Source: Phycisphaerae bacterium
GTDB taxonomy: Bacteria; Planctomycetota; Phycisphaerae; JAAYCJ01
Reading direction: 5' to 3'
Assembly (NCBI GenBank): GCA_012729815.1
Contig: JAAYCJ010000278.1
Location: forward strand, 1-38,136
DNA length: 38,136 bases
The notes under the pieces were generated by a model. It was given only the letters and a program-made list of their open reading frames with translations, searched no databases and was not told the origin of the DNA. Both the position numbers and the translations under genes were made by a program. The first letter of the stretch is position 1, and each line of letters opens with the position of its first letter. Below, in pieces: positions 1 through 6,867 of the stretch.

Positions 1-23
1 AAAAAAGGTAAAGAGAAACTACC

Positions 24-65
24 ATGAACGACGATACCAAGACACAGATTGACAAGTTAACCTAA
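24..65 (+). other. possible 13-codon leader ORF
   Basis: A short open frame (ATG at 24, TAA at 63-65) ends 38 bases before the start of the B12-binding protein gene. Its predicted peptide is 13 residues and polar, and no good Shine-Dalgarno sequence precedes it. It could be a leader peptide, or chance. The left window edge prevents seeing any promoter. Confidence 0.15.
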
Positions 66-103
66 ATTACCCAAACCAACAGACAGGCGATAAGGAGACG
101 GTG

Positions 104-823
104 ATGCGGCTTGAGATGATCCTTCCGAAGTATGTTGACTCCCTTCTTGAAGGCAACCGCAACGGGGCCCGCGAGATGGTGCGTAAGGCGATCTGCACCG
201 GCGTGAAGGCTGAGCAGATATACAAGGAACTGCTGGTGCCGGCGATGACGCGGGTTCAGCAGCTTTACCGGGAGGACAAGATCACCACGCTGGTCGAGCA
301 CATGGCCTCGCGGATCAACCGCTTCATCACCGATCAGGTCCAGGCCCAGCTGATGCCGAGCGAGCCGAACGGCCGCACCGCCGTGGTCGTTTGTGCCGAG
401 ACACAGTGCGAGGAACTCGGCGGTCAGGTGTGTGCCGACGTGCTGGAGGCCAGCGGCTGGCAGACGCTCTTCCTGGGCGGCGGCGTTCCCGAGGATGAAC
501 TGGTGGGTCTGGTGGGCAAAATGCGGCCGGAACTGCTGGTGGTCTACGGCAGCAGCCCTTCGGGCGTGCCGCAGATCCGCGAGACGATCATCCGGATCCG
601 CGACATCGGGGCCTCGCCGACCATGAACGTGATCGCAACCGGCGGGATCTTCGATCGGGTCGAGGGCCTCTGGAAGGAAATCCAGGCCGATTTGTACGCC
701 TCGGACCCGGTCGCGGTGGCGGAAGTGGCTGAGGAGGCTCCGCAGCGGATGCATCTGCCGCGCGACCCAATGGCCCCGAAGCGTCGCCGCAAGCTGGTGG
801 GCGCGGCCTCTGCTCTGAATTGA
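104..823 (+). CDS. B12-binding-fold protein (CarH / corrinoid-protein-like, no HTH)
   Basis: The product (239 aa) has the two-part layout of cobalamin-binding modules: a helical cap at about residues 1-85 and a Rossmann-like B12-binding domain at about 88-220. The cap ends in a Glu-His pair (E65-H66), as in CarH/LitR and methionine synthase caps, but the aromatic residue eleven positions before the His is Tyr55 rather than the usual Trp. In the second domain the D-x-H-x-x-G signature reads Q101-C-E103-E-L-G106, so the lower-ligand histidine appears to be Glu. The later Ser-rich loop (GSSPSG) and the ATGG turn of the fold are kept. There is no DNA-binding domain. ATG 104 is preferred over GTG 101 because AAGGAG at 92-97 then sits six bases upstream. 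It is probably a sensor or corrinoid carrier; what it binds is uncertain. Confidence 0.75.
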   Translation: MRLEMILPKYVDSLLEGNRNGAREMVRKAICTGVKAEQIYKELLVPAMTRVQQLYREDKITTLVEHMASRINRFITDQVQAQLMPSEPNGRTAVVVCAETQCEELGGQVCADVLEASGWQTLFLGGGVPEDELVGLVGKMRPELLVVYGSSPSGVPQIRETIIRIRDIGASPTMNVIATGGIFDRVEGLWKEIQADLYASDPVAVAEVAEEAPQRMHLPRDPMAPKRRRKLVGAASALN

Positions 824-1141
824 GCATCGTCAACCGATTTACCGTAGTGCCACATGCCGAAGCCAGGGAGGGCCTGAGTTGTAGTAAACTCGGCACGGAT
901 GCCGGGTGAGCACGGATGCCAGTGGCGAAACTTTCCCGGCCTGGCTGGACGGATCCAGCCAGGCCCGGGCCGTTTTGGTCAAGGGCGGCGATTGGCCGCA
1001 TGTATTCCCCACCCACCGCGATCACACTGTCAGTCTCCTTTTCCATGACGGCAACCCCACTTTCGCCCATGCTGAACGCAGTTGAACCGGGGGGGCCGGA
1101 TGGGTAGGATTGTGGCTCATGCGGCAGGTGACGGTGAAAGC
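824..1141. other. intergenic region without a convincing gene
   Basis: About 318 bases separate the B12-binding gene from the kinase gene. The region holds a strong hairpin (935-969, listed separately) and two copies of CACGGATGCC (894-903 and 911-920) spaced 17 bases apart. Short open frames here have no coding character. No riboswitch class was recognised. Confidence 0.5.
935..969 (+). terminator. GC-rich hairpin, possible terminator
   Basis: GGCCTGGCTGG (938-948) pairs perfectly with CCAGCCAGGCC (955-965) around a six-base loop, and three outer C's (935-937) can pair with GGG (967-969). It is followed by CCGTTTTGG, a short T-tract. The position 3' of the B12-binding gene fits an intrinsic terminator with a weak U-run. 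Confidence 0.5.
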
Positions 1142-1654
1142 ATGACGGTGGTTCGACTGGCCCGGAACGGCTTGGTGGTATTGATGGGACCGGCGGGAAG
1201 CGGCAAGAGCTTCTTCGCCCGCCGGTTCTTTCGCCGGTCGCAGGCCGTCAGTTCGGATCGCTGCCGCGAGATGATTATCGACGATCCGCGGGTCCAGCGG
1301 GTCTCGGGTGACGCGTTCGAGTTGTTCTACACGATTGTCGAGATGCGGGCCAAGTACGGACGGCTGACCGTGGCGGACGCGACGCACCTGGCGGCTGAGT
1401 ACCGAGCGCGCCACCTGAAGATCGCGGAACGGTACAGCCGGCCGGTGTACCTGATCGTGTTCGAGGCGCCGCTGGAGACGTGTCTCGAACGCAATCGCGG
1501 TCGCCGGCGGCGGGTTGAAGAGGAAGTTATCCGTACGCAGTACGCGAAATTCGAGAATCAACGGGACGTGATCGAGGCGGAGAAGAGCCGGTATACCGAG
1601 CGGTTCGTGATCCGGCCGGGCGAACTGGAACGAACCACGGTGGAGCGGTTCTGA
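1142..1654 (+). CDS. stand-alone Pnkp-type polynucleotide kinase-like P-loop protein
   Basis: This 170-residue protein looks like the 5'-kinase domain of bacterial Pnkp, an RNA/DNA end-repair enzyme, without the phosphatase and ligase domains. The P-loop is G16-P-A-G-S-G-K22-S23. It is followed by S-S-D39-x-x-R42, matching the general-base Asp and the Arg of Pnkp kinases, then VADATH (the second strand Asp) and the lid arginines CLERNRGRRRR. Expected activity is phosphoryl transfer from ATP to a 5'-OH polynucleotide or another small hydroxylated substrate; the family is broad. ATG 1142 is chosen because the P-loop then lies at the usual distance from the N-terminus; TTG 1082 would add a tail without family character. 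It is first in an apparent operon, 16 bases before the DHS-like gene. No Hen1 or ligase partner is visible. Confidence 0.75.
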   Translation: MTVVRLARNGLVVLMGPAGSGKSFFARRFFRRSQAVSSDRCREMIIDDPRVQRVSGDAFELFYTIVEMRAKYGRLTVADATHLAAEYRARHLKIAERYSRPVYLIVFEAPLETCLERNRGRRRRVEEEVIRTQYAKFENQRDVIEAEKSRYTERFVIRPGELERTTVERF

Positions 1655-1670
1655 CAGGTAAGGGCAAACG

Positions 1671-2696
1671 ATGGAATACGCAGGACGATACCCTATTTTC
1701 GATTCGCGGCGGATCAGCACGTATCCGGTCTCGCAGCGGCAGAACAAGGTGCAACTGGCGGATCTGTCGCGGCCGGACGCGGTGATGGCAGCGCACTATG
1801 ACGTGTGCGAACAGGCGGAGAATATCGCAGCCCTGGCCGAGGCGATGGTGGCGGCGCGGCGTGCCGGTCGGGCGGTGATGTGGCTGACCGGGGCGCATCT
1901 GGTCAAGAACGGGATGGGGCCGCTGGTGGCGGACCTGGTGCGGCGCGGGCTGTTGACGCTGGCGGCGACCAACGGGGCGGGCGTGATCCACGACTTTGAG
2001 TTGGCTTTGTTCGGCGCGACCAGCGAATACGTGCCCAACGCCCTGCCGGAAGGCAAGTTCGGCATGGCGTACGAGCTTTCGTACATCAACGCTGCGCTGG
2101 CAGAGGCGGACGAGCGGAAGCTTGGCTACGGGGAAGGGGTCGGTCGGATGATCTGCGACGCGGAGTTTCGCCAGGCGGCGGCGAAGCGTCTTGGCCTCAA
2201 TTCGCCCATTCGTTTTCAGCATCCGGAGGTCTCGATTCTGGCCGCCTGCTACGAGACGGGCACGCCGCTGACCGTGCACGTGGGGATCGGGACGGACGTG
2301 ATCGACCAGCACGCGAACTTCGACGGCCGGGCCAAGGGCGGATGCTCGGGCCGCGACTTTCTGATTTTCACGCAACAGACGCCCGACCTGGGCGAGGGCG
2401 GCGTGTTTTTGAACGTCGGCTGCGCGGTGACCGGGCCGGAGGTGCTGCTCAAGGCGGTCTCGGTGGTCGGCAGCACGGGCCAGCCGCCGTACGGCCTGAT
2501 CACCGCCGACCTCGATTTGAAGGACTACCGCCACGAGGCGATGACCGACGAATCCAGCGCCAACTACTACTATCGCCATCACAAGAGCGTGGTGACCCGG
2601 ATTCCCGAGGCGTTCAGCGGCCGCGGGTTCTATATCCGCGGCGACCAGCGTCGGACCGTCCCGCGTCTCTACCAGGAAATCATTCGACGAGCCTGA
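1671..2696 (+). CDS. deoxyhypusine-synthase-fold protein, probably not a true DHS
   Basis: The 341-residue product has the landmarks of the deoxyhypusine synthase superfamily, an NAD-dependent Rossmann-like fold: a TGAHLVKNGMGPLVADL stretch near residue 72, then LAATNGAGVIHDFEL near residue 100 (the TTAGGVEEDL region of eukaryotic DHS), and HVGIGTD near residue 205. Aligned by eye, the catalytic His region (GGGVVKHH in human DHS) reads GCAVTGPE, and the lysine that forms the covalent imine (WGKI) reads VTRI. The spermidine-transfer chemistry is therefore unlikely, and the substrate is unknown. Bacteria have no eIF5A, so hypusination is not expected anyway. The gene lies between the Pnkp-like kinase and the PfkB-HAD gene with gaps of 16 and 13 bases, which argues for joint transcription and a shared pathway. 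Confidence 0.7.
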   Translation: MEYAGRYPIFDSRRISTYPVSQRQNKVQLADLSRPDAVMAAHYDVCEQAENIAALAEAMVAARRAGRAVMWLTGAHLVKNGMGPLVADLVRRGLLTLAATNGAGVIHDFELALFGATSEYVPNALPEGKFGMAYELSYINAALAEADERKLGYGEGVGRMICDAEFRQAAAKRLGLNSPIRFQHPEVSILAACYETGTPLTVHVGIGTDVIDQHANFDGRAKGGCSGRDFLIFTQQTPDLGEGGVFLNVGCAVTGPEVLLKAVSVVGSTGQPPYGLITADLDLKDYRHEAMTDESSANYYYRHHKSVVTRIPEAFSGRGFYIRGDQRRTVPRLYQEIIRRA

Positions 2697-2709
2697 GAAG
2701 GGGCAATGT

Positions 2710-4644
2710 ATGCAGGAATCGCGTCTTCGGGAAATCCTCGGCCACATGAGCAACGTCAGGATCGGCGTCATCGGCGACTTCTGCATCGACGCCTACTGGC
2801 GGTTTGACGAGAACGAAGTGGAACTGTCGGTGGAGACGGGTAAGCCGACCCACGCCATCGCGAAGCAGTACTATTCGCTGGGCGGAGCGGGCAACGTGGC
2901 CAAGAACCTGGCGGATCTGGGAGTCGGGCAGGTCTGGGCGTTCTGCGTGACCGGCCCCGACGTCTTCGGCCAGGCGATGCTGAACCTGATGCGAACCAAC
3001 GGCGTCCGGACGGACGACGCGGTGGTGCAGGAGAGGGACTGGGACACCAACGTCTACGCCAAACCGCACGTCGGGCCCGAGGAGCAGGAGCGGATCGACT
3101 TCGGGCGGTTCAACCGGATCGCGTCAGCCACCGTCGACCGGCTGCTGGCGAATTTGGAAAAGCGTCTGCCCGAATTGGACGGCCTGATCGTCAACCAGCA
3201 GCTCGCGCGCGGGCTGCACAGCGAGGCGATGATCGAGCGGCTTGGCGGGTTGCTCAAGCGATTCGGCGAGAAGGTGATCCTGCTGGACGCGAGGGACGTG
3301 CTTGGGCGATACGACGGGGTGATACTCAAGATCAATGCGGGCGAGGCGGCAAGGCTGTGCGGCCAGCCGATCGAGATACAGGACCGGCTGCCCATGGACA
3401 CGCTGGTGGACTTCGCCCGGCAGATTCACAGCCGCACTAATCGCGAGGTGATCATCACGCAGTCCGAGCGCGGCATCGTCGCGTTCGACGGCAAGGAGGT
3501 CAGCCAGGTGCCCGGAATCCTGATTCTGGGCGAGATCGATCCGTGCGGAGCGGGCGATACGACGGCGGCGGCGGTGACCGGAGCTCTGGCGGCCGGAACG
3601 ACGCTGCGTGAGGCGATCGAGTTGGGCAACATGGCCGCAGCGGTGGTCTGCCAGAAGCTGATGACCACCGGCACGGCGTCGCCCGAGGAGATCACAGCCC
3701 TGGTCCGCGACTGCGATCACGTCTACCGGGTGGAACTGGCTGAGGACGTGCGGCGTTCGCGGTACTGGGAAGACAGCGAGATCGAGGTGGCCAACCCGCA
3801 GGTGGAGTTGGGCCAGATACGACACGCGATCTTTGACCATGACGGCACCATCTCGACGCTGCGGCAGGGCTGGGAGCAGATCATGGAGCCGGTGATGGTC
3901 CGCTCGATCCTCGGGCCGCAGTACCTCGAGGCGCCGGAGGAGCTGTACCACCGCGTGCTCGAGCAGGTCCGCGACTACATCGACCAGTCGACCGGAATTG
4001 AGACGATCGTGCAGATGGAGACGCTGGTCGAGATGGTGCGGAAGTTCGGATTGGTGCCGGCCGACCAGGTGCTCGACGCGATGGGCTATAAGGCGATTTA
4101 CAACCAGGCACTGCTGGACATGGTCAACGCGCGGCTGGCCAAGCTCGAACGGGGCGAGTTGGACCCGGGCGACTATACGATCAAGGGGGCGGTGTGCTTT
4201 TTGCGGGCGCTGGCGGGTCGAGGGGTCAAGCTGTACCTGGCCAGCGGCACCGATCACGACAACGTGGTCCACGAAGCGGGGACGCTGGGCTACGCGGATC
4301 TGTTTGAGGGCCGGATCTACGGCTGGGCCGGACAGGGAACCGGGTCGGCCAAAAAGATGGTGATCGAGCGGATCATCCGCGAGCACAACCTCAAGGGCGC
4401 ACAACTCGCGTGCATCGGCGACGGGCCGGTGGAACTGCGGCTGTGCAAACGGGTGGACGGGGTGGCGGTGGGCGTGGCTTCGGACGAGGTCCGACGTTAC
4501 GGGCTCAGCGCGGTCAAGCGGAATCGGCTTATCAAGGCGGGGGCCGATCTGCTGACCGGCGACTTCTCGCAGTACGCCCGGCTGGAGGCGCTGCTGTTCG
4601 AGCAGCATACGATTGGGGCCGATCGCCTGCGTCTGGCCGAGTGA
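2710..4644 (+). CDS. PfkB-family sugar kinase fused to a HAD phosphatase
   Basis: A 644-residue bifunctional protein. Residues about 15-330 form a PfkB/ribokinase domain closest in style to the kinase half of HldE/RfaE: an IGDFCIDAYW start, a GGAGNVAKNLADLG substrate loop, and the anion-hole motif D277-P-C-G-A-G-D283, D283 being the catalytic base. Residues about 370-640 form a HAD hydrolase with nucleophile D376 and D378 in FDHDGT, a long helical cap, a TD pair in LASGTDHD, and IGDGPVE (D571, E575) for Mg2+. The expected chemistry is sugar phosphorylation followed by removal of a phosphate. In ADP-heptose synthesis HldE-type kinase and GmhB act in just that order, but this HAD has a large cap and resembles phosphoglycolate phosphatases, so that pathway is only a possibility. 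A purine-rich stretch (2695-2704) precedes the ATG. It is the last gene of the three-gene operon. Confidence 0.8.
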   Translation: MQESRLREILGHMSNVRIGVIGDFCIDAYWRFDENEVELSVETGKPTHAIAKQYYSLGGAGNVAKNLADLGVGQVWAFCVTGPDVFGQAMLNLMRTNGVRTDDAVVQERDWDTNVYAKPHVGPEEQERIDFGRFNRIASATVDRLLANLEKRLPELDGLIVNQQLARGLHSEAMIERLGGLLKRFGEKVILLDARDVLGRYDGVILKINAGEAARLCGQPIEIQDRLPMDTLVDFARQIHSRTNREVIITQSERGIVAFDGKEVSQVPGILILGEIDPCGAGDTTAAAVTGALAAGTTLREAIELGNMAAAVVCQKLMTTGTASPEEITALVRDCDHVYRVELAEDVRRSRYWEDSEIEVANPQVELGQIRHAIFDHDGTISTLRQGWEQIMEPVMVRSILGPQYLEAPEELYHRVLEQVRDYIDQSTGIETIVQMETLVEMVRKFGLVPADQVLDAMGYKAIYNQALLDMVNARLAKLERGELDPGDYTIKGAVCFLRALAGRGVKLYLASGTDHDNVVHEAGTLGYADLFEGRIYGWAGQGTGSAKKMVIERIIREHNLKGAQLACIGDGPVELRLCKRVDGVAVGVASDEVRRYGLSAVKRNRLIKAGADLLTGDFSQYARLEALLFEQHTIGADRLRLAE

Positions 4645-4651
4645 CCGGAAG

Positions 4652-4777
4652 GGCAAAAAAAAGAGCGATCCCGTTGGCCTGAGGTACCTGACCCAATCCT
4701 TTGGAACCGCAAGGCGCAACGGCCGTCAGGCCGCTGCCGTTTGCCCGGTACCTGCGCCAACCGGATCGCTCCCGGTT
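4652..4777 (-). ncRNA. long-stem structured RNA with U8 tract, 3' of nrdR
   Basis: Positions 4663-4688 and 4747-4771 form an almost perfect inverted repeat (about 24 pairs). Read on the minus strand its 3' arm runs straight into eight T's (4662-4655), the hallmark of an intrinsic terminator but far longer than one needs. Inside the 58-base loop a second hairpin is formed (AACGGC at 4718-4723 with GCCGTT at 4736-4741, plus a GGCC...GGCC core at 4721-4732). The 5' arm has a competing fold: AACCGG (4759-4764) pairs with CCGGTT (4772-4777), which would disrupt the long stem. The bases between nrdR and this element are also hairpin-rich. It may be the terminator of nrdR, a stable 3'-derived RNA, or an independent ncRNA. 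It matched no RNA family I know. Confidence 0.55.
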
Positions 4778-4899
4778 CGGACACCAACCAGCCGTGGCAA
4801 CTTCCGATCAATGCCGGTCGGTGCTCACCCGCGCGGCCGAGACCGCGCTCCGCACTCGTGCCTCCCTGCACCAGGCAATCCATCCGTGTATTGTGGCTG

Positions 4900-5403
4900 T
4901 CAGTCCTCCTGATCAAAGAGCCGCTTCTGACCCGGTTGGTCCTTGCCGTGGCGTTCCATGACCTGCCGGGCCTCGTCGATGAACTCGCCGACGTCGCGAA
5001 ATTCGCGGTAAACGCTGGCGAACCGGACGTAGGCGACCTCATCGAGCGTCCGCAAGCCTTCCGCCGCCCGCTGTCCGATGAAGCGGGAGGGAACCTCGCG
5101 GTCGAATTCGGAGAACAATTGCTCTTCCAGTTTGTCAACGAGCGATTCGAGCTGCTTTTCGCTCACCGGTCTCTTGTAGCACGCCTTCTGGAGGCCGACC
5201 AGGATCCGGCTTCGGTCATAGGGGACTCGTGAACCATCCTTCTTGACCACCACCAGGCGAACGGCGGCTTCGGCTTTTTCGTAGGTCGTGAACCGCTTGC
5301 CGCATTCCTGGCACTGACGGCGACGACGGATTACCGCCCCACCGTCCGTCTCGCGGGAGTCGATGACCCTCGCATTGTTGACCTTGCAGAACGGACATTG
5401 CAT
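4900..5403 (-). CDS. nrdR: NrdR, transcriptional repressor of ribonucleotide reductase genes
   Basis: This 167-residue protein has the complete NrdR layout: an N-terminal zinc ribbon with C3-P-F-C6 and C31-Q-E-C34, the DSRETD and IRRRRQC blocks around it, the RFTTYE motif, and an ATP-cone domain from about residue 48 to 138. NrdR senses ATP and dATP through the cone and represses nrd operons by binding tandem NrdR boxes. The length is slightly above the usual 150-160 because of a charged tail. No nrd gene is in the window, so it acts in trans, but its own promoter carries two box-like sites (5446-5493). It is transcribed towards the PfkB-HAD gene and ends 255 bases from it. Confidence 0.97.
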   Translation of the reverse strand: MQCPFCKVNNARVIDSRETDGGAVIRRRRQCQECGKRFTTYEKAEAAVRLVVVKKDGSRVPYDRSRILVGLQKACYKRPVSEKQLESLVDKLEEQLFSEFDREVPSRFIGQRAAEGLRTLDEVAYVRFASVYREFRDVGEFIDEARQVMERHGKDQPGQKRLFDQED

Positions 5404-5445
5404 CGGCGATTCTGATCTGCAACGGACACCCGACCGGTCTGAGCA

Positions 5446-5500
5446 TCACTACATGTGCTACTCTGGTAGGGATTAAACCACTAGATATTGAGTGCGTCAA
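5446..5500 (-). promoter_or_regulatory. nrdR promoter with two NrdR-box-like sites
   Basis: On the minus strand a sigma70-type promoter reads TTGACG (5500-5495), a 17-base spacer, then TTTAAT (5477-5472). The spacer is filled by CCACTAGATATTGAGT (5478-5493), which matches the published NrdR-box consensus ACACWATATATWGTGT at about 13 of 16 positions. A weaker match, TCACTACATGTGCTAC (5446-5461), lies exactly 32 bases away, which is three helical turns and a spacing known for NrdR box pairs. This indicates autorepression. Confidence 0.75.
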
Positions 5501-5617
5501 GAAAAACATTAATCCTTTTCGCACAAAAAGTGAAAAAAGTTAAAAAAGGCAGATCGGGAAGCTAAGATGGATTTGCGAACGCAGGAAATCGGCACCGATC
5601 GATGCGGGAGAACAGCC

Positions 5618-6856
5618 ATGACCTCTCGACAGCGCGTGATGGCGGCGTTGAATCATCGGGAACCCGATCGGGTGGCGGTCGATCTGGGAGCGATGCGATC
5701 GACGGGAATCCAGGCCGTCGCCTACAACCGCCTGAAGGCGTATCTTGGCCAGGCGGGCGGACAGACCCGCGTCTACGATCTGATCCAACAGTTGGCCGAG
5801 CCGGAGGCGTGGGCCCTGGAGCGGTTCGGGATCGACGCGATGGACGTCGGCTGGGATTGGCCGGGCGAGGTGTGGAAGGACTGGGCGCTGCCGGACGGTT
5901 CGATCGGCCAGGTGCCCGGGTGGTTCAACCTGGTCCGGCCGACGGGTCCGTGGCAGATCACGGCCGATGACGGCACGCTGATCGCCGAGATGCCGGAAGG
6001 CTGCTTCTACTTCACACAGAAGCACTGGCCGCTGGAGCGGAACGGGATAACCGATGAGAACCTGCGGCGGCTGCCGGAACTGATGCCCAAGGTCATGTGG
6101 GCGGTTCCTTCGCCGATCTGGAAAGAAGGGCTGAGCGACGCCAATCTCGACGCGATCGCCCGACGCGCCCGGCACTTGCACGAGACGACCGATCGGGCGT
6201 TGATGATCGGGTTTGGCGGCAACCTCTTTGAGTGGGGCACGTTTCTGCTGGGGCTGGCGCGGTTCCTCGAAGACCTGATGCTGGAGCGGGCGAAGGTCGA
6301 ACGGCTGCTGGATCGGCTGGTGGAGATTCACCTGTCGAATCTCGATCGGCTCCTGCCGCGAATCGCCGGCACGGTGGACATCATCCAACTCGGCGACGAC
6401 CTGGGCACCGAGTCCGGGCCGTTCTTCTCGCCGCAGATCTACCGCGAGGTGTTTCGGCCTCGCCACGCGACGATCATCAACCACATCAAGAAGCACAGCG
6501 GCCTGAAGGTCTTCCTGCACAGTTGCGGGTCGATCTACAAGCTGCTGCCGGATCTGATCGAGGCGGGTTTCGAGGTGGTCAACCCCGTGCAGACCTCAGC
6601 GGCGGACATGGACCCGGTGCGTCTGAAGCGCGAGTTCGGGCGCGAGATCGCCTTCTGGGGCGGCGGCTGCGATACGCAGCGTGTGTTGCCCAGAGGCACA
6701 CCGCAGCAGGTCTACGACGACGTGAAGCGGCGGGTCGAGATTCTGGCTCCCGGCGGCGGCTTTGTCTTCACGCAGGTTCACAACATCCTGGCCGAGGTTC
6801 CGCCGGCCAACGTCGAGGCGATGTTCAAGGCCCTGGATGACCTGCGCGGCCGCTGA
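5618..6856 (+). CDS. UroD/MtaA-family methyltransferase-like protein
   Basis: The 412-residue protein belongs to the uroporphyrinogen decarboxylase superfamily, in the branch with MtaA/CmuA-type corrinoid methyltransferases rather than haem-pathway HemE. It starts with the branch signature MTSRQRVMAALNHREPDRV. A zinc-binding motif H301-S-C303-G is followed by AGFEVVNPVQ and then GGGC351DTQ; the HxC plus a downstream Cys is the zinc set of methylcobamide:thiol methyltransferases, although the 48-residue spacing is shorter than in MtaA. HemE's N-terminal arginine pattern is absent. ATG 5618 is chosen from the family start and the GGGAG before it; ATG 5567 would add 17 unconserved residues. The gene stands alone, divergent from nrdR and convergent with the next gene (11 bases apart). 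The substrate is unknown. A functional link with the B12-binding protein is possible but not shown. Confidence 0.8.
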   Translation: MTSRQRVMAALNHREPDRVAVDLGAMRSTGIQAVAYNRLKAYLGQAGGQTRVYDLIQQLAEPEAWALERFGIDAMDVGWDWPGEVWKDWALPDGSIGQVPGWFNLVRPTGPWQITADDGTLIAEMPEGCFYFTQKHWPLERNGITDENLRRLPELMPKVMWAVPSPIWKEGLSDANLDAIARRARHLHETTDRALMIGFGGNLFEWGTFLLGLARFLEDLMLERAKVERLLDRLVEIHLSNLDRLLPRIAGTVDIIQLGDDLGTESGPFFSPQIYREVFRPRHATIINHIKKHSGLKVFLHSCGSIYKLLPDLIEAGFEVVNPVQTSAADMDPVRLKREFGREIAFWGGGCDTQRVLPRGTPQQVYDDVKRRVEILAPGGGFVFTQVHNILAEVPPANVEAMFKALDDLRGR

Positions 6857-6867
6857 GCCGCTGCGAT

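Noticed and set aside
830-970. Possible cobalamin riboswitch near the B12-binding gene
   Set aside because: A GCCACTG-like string exists on the minus strand, but the other conserved B12-box elements and the order of stems are absent, and the strand is wrong for the neighbouring genes.
1527-2786. Antisense frame of 419 codons opposite the DHS-fold gene
   Set aside because: It has no start signal or domain and covers a gene with clear fold motifs; it is a GC-driven shadow.
3124-4719. Antisense frame of 531 codons opposite the PfkB-HAD gene
   Set aside because: Its protein is Arg/His/Leu-rich without motifs, while the plus strand has complete kinase and HAD signatures.
4652-4777. SRP RNA, 6S RNA or tmRNA as the identity of the long-stem element
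   Set aside because: The SRP GGAAG/AGCAGC loop, the 6S central bubble arrangement and the tmRNA T-arm and CCA end are not found, so no known class is claimed.
104-6856. Corrinoid methyltransferase system made of the B12-binding protein and the UroD/MtaA-like protein
   Set aside because: The two genes are 4.8 kb apart in different transcription units, and the B12-binding protein lacks the usual cobalamin histidine, so the link is not supported by the sequence.
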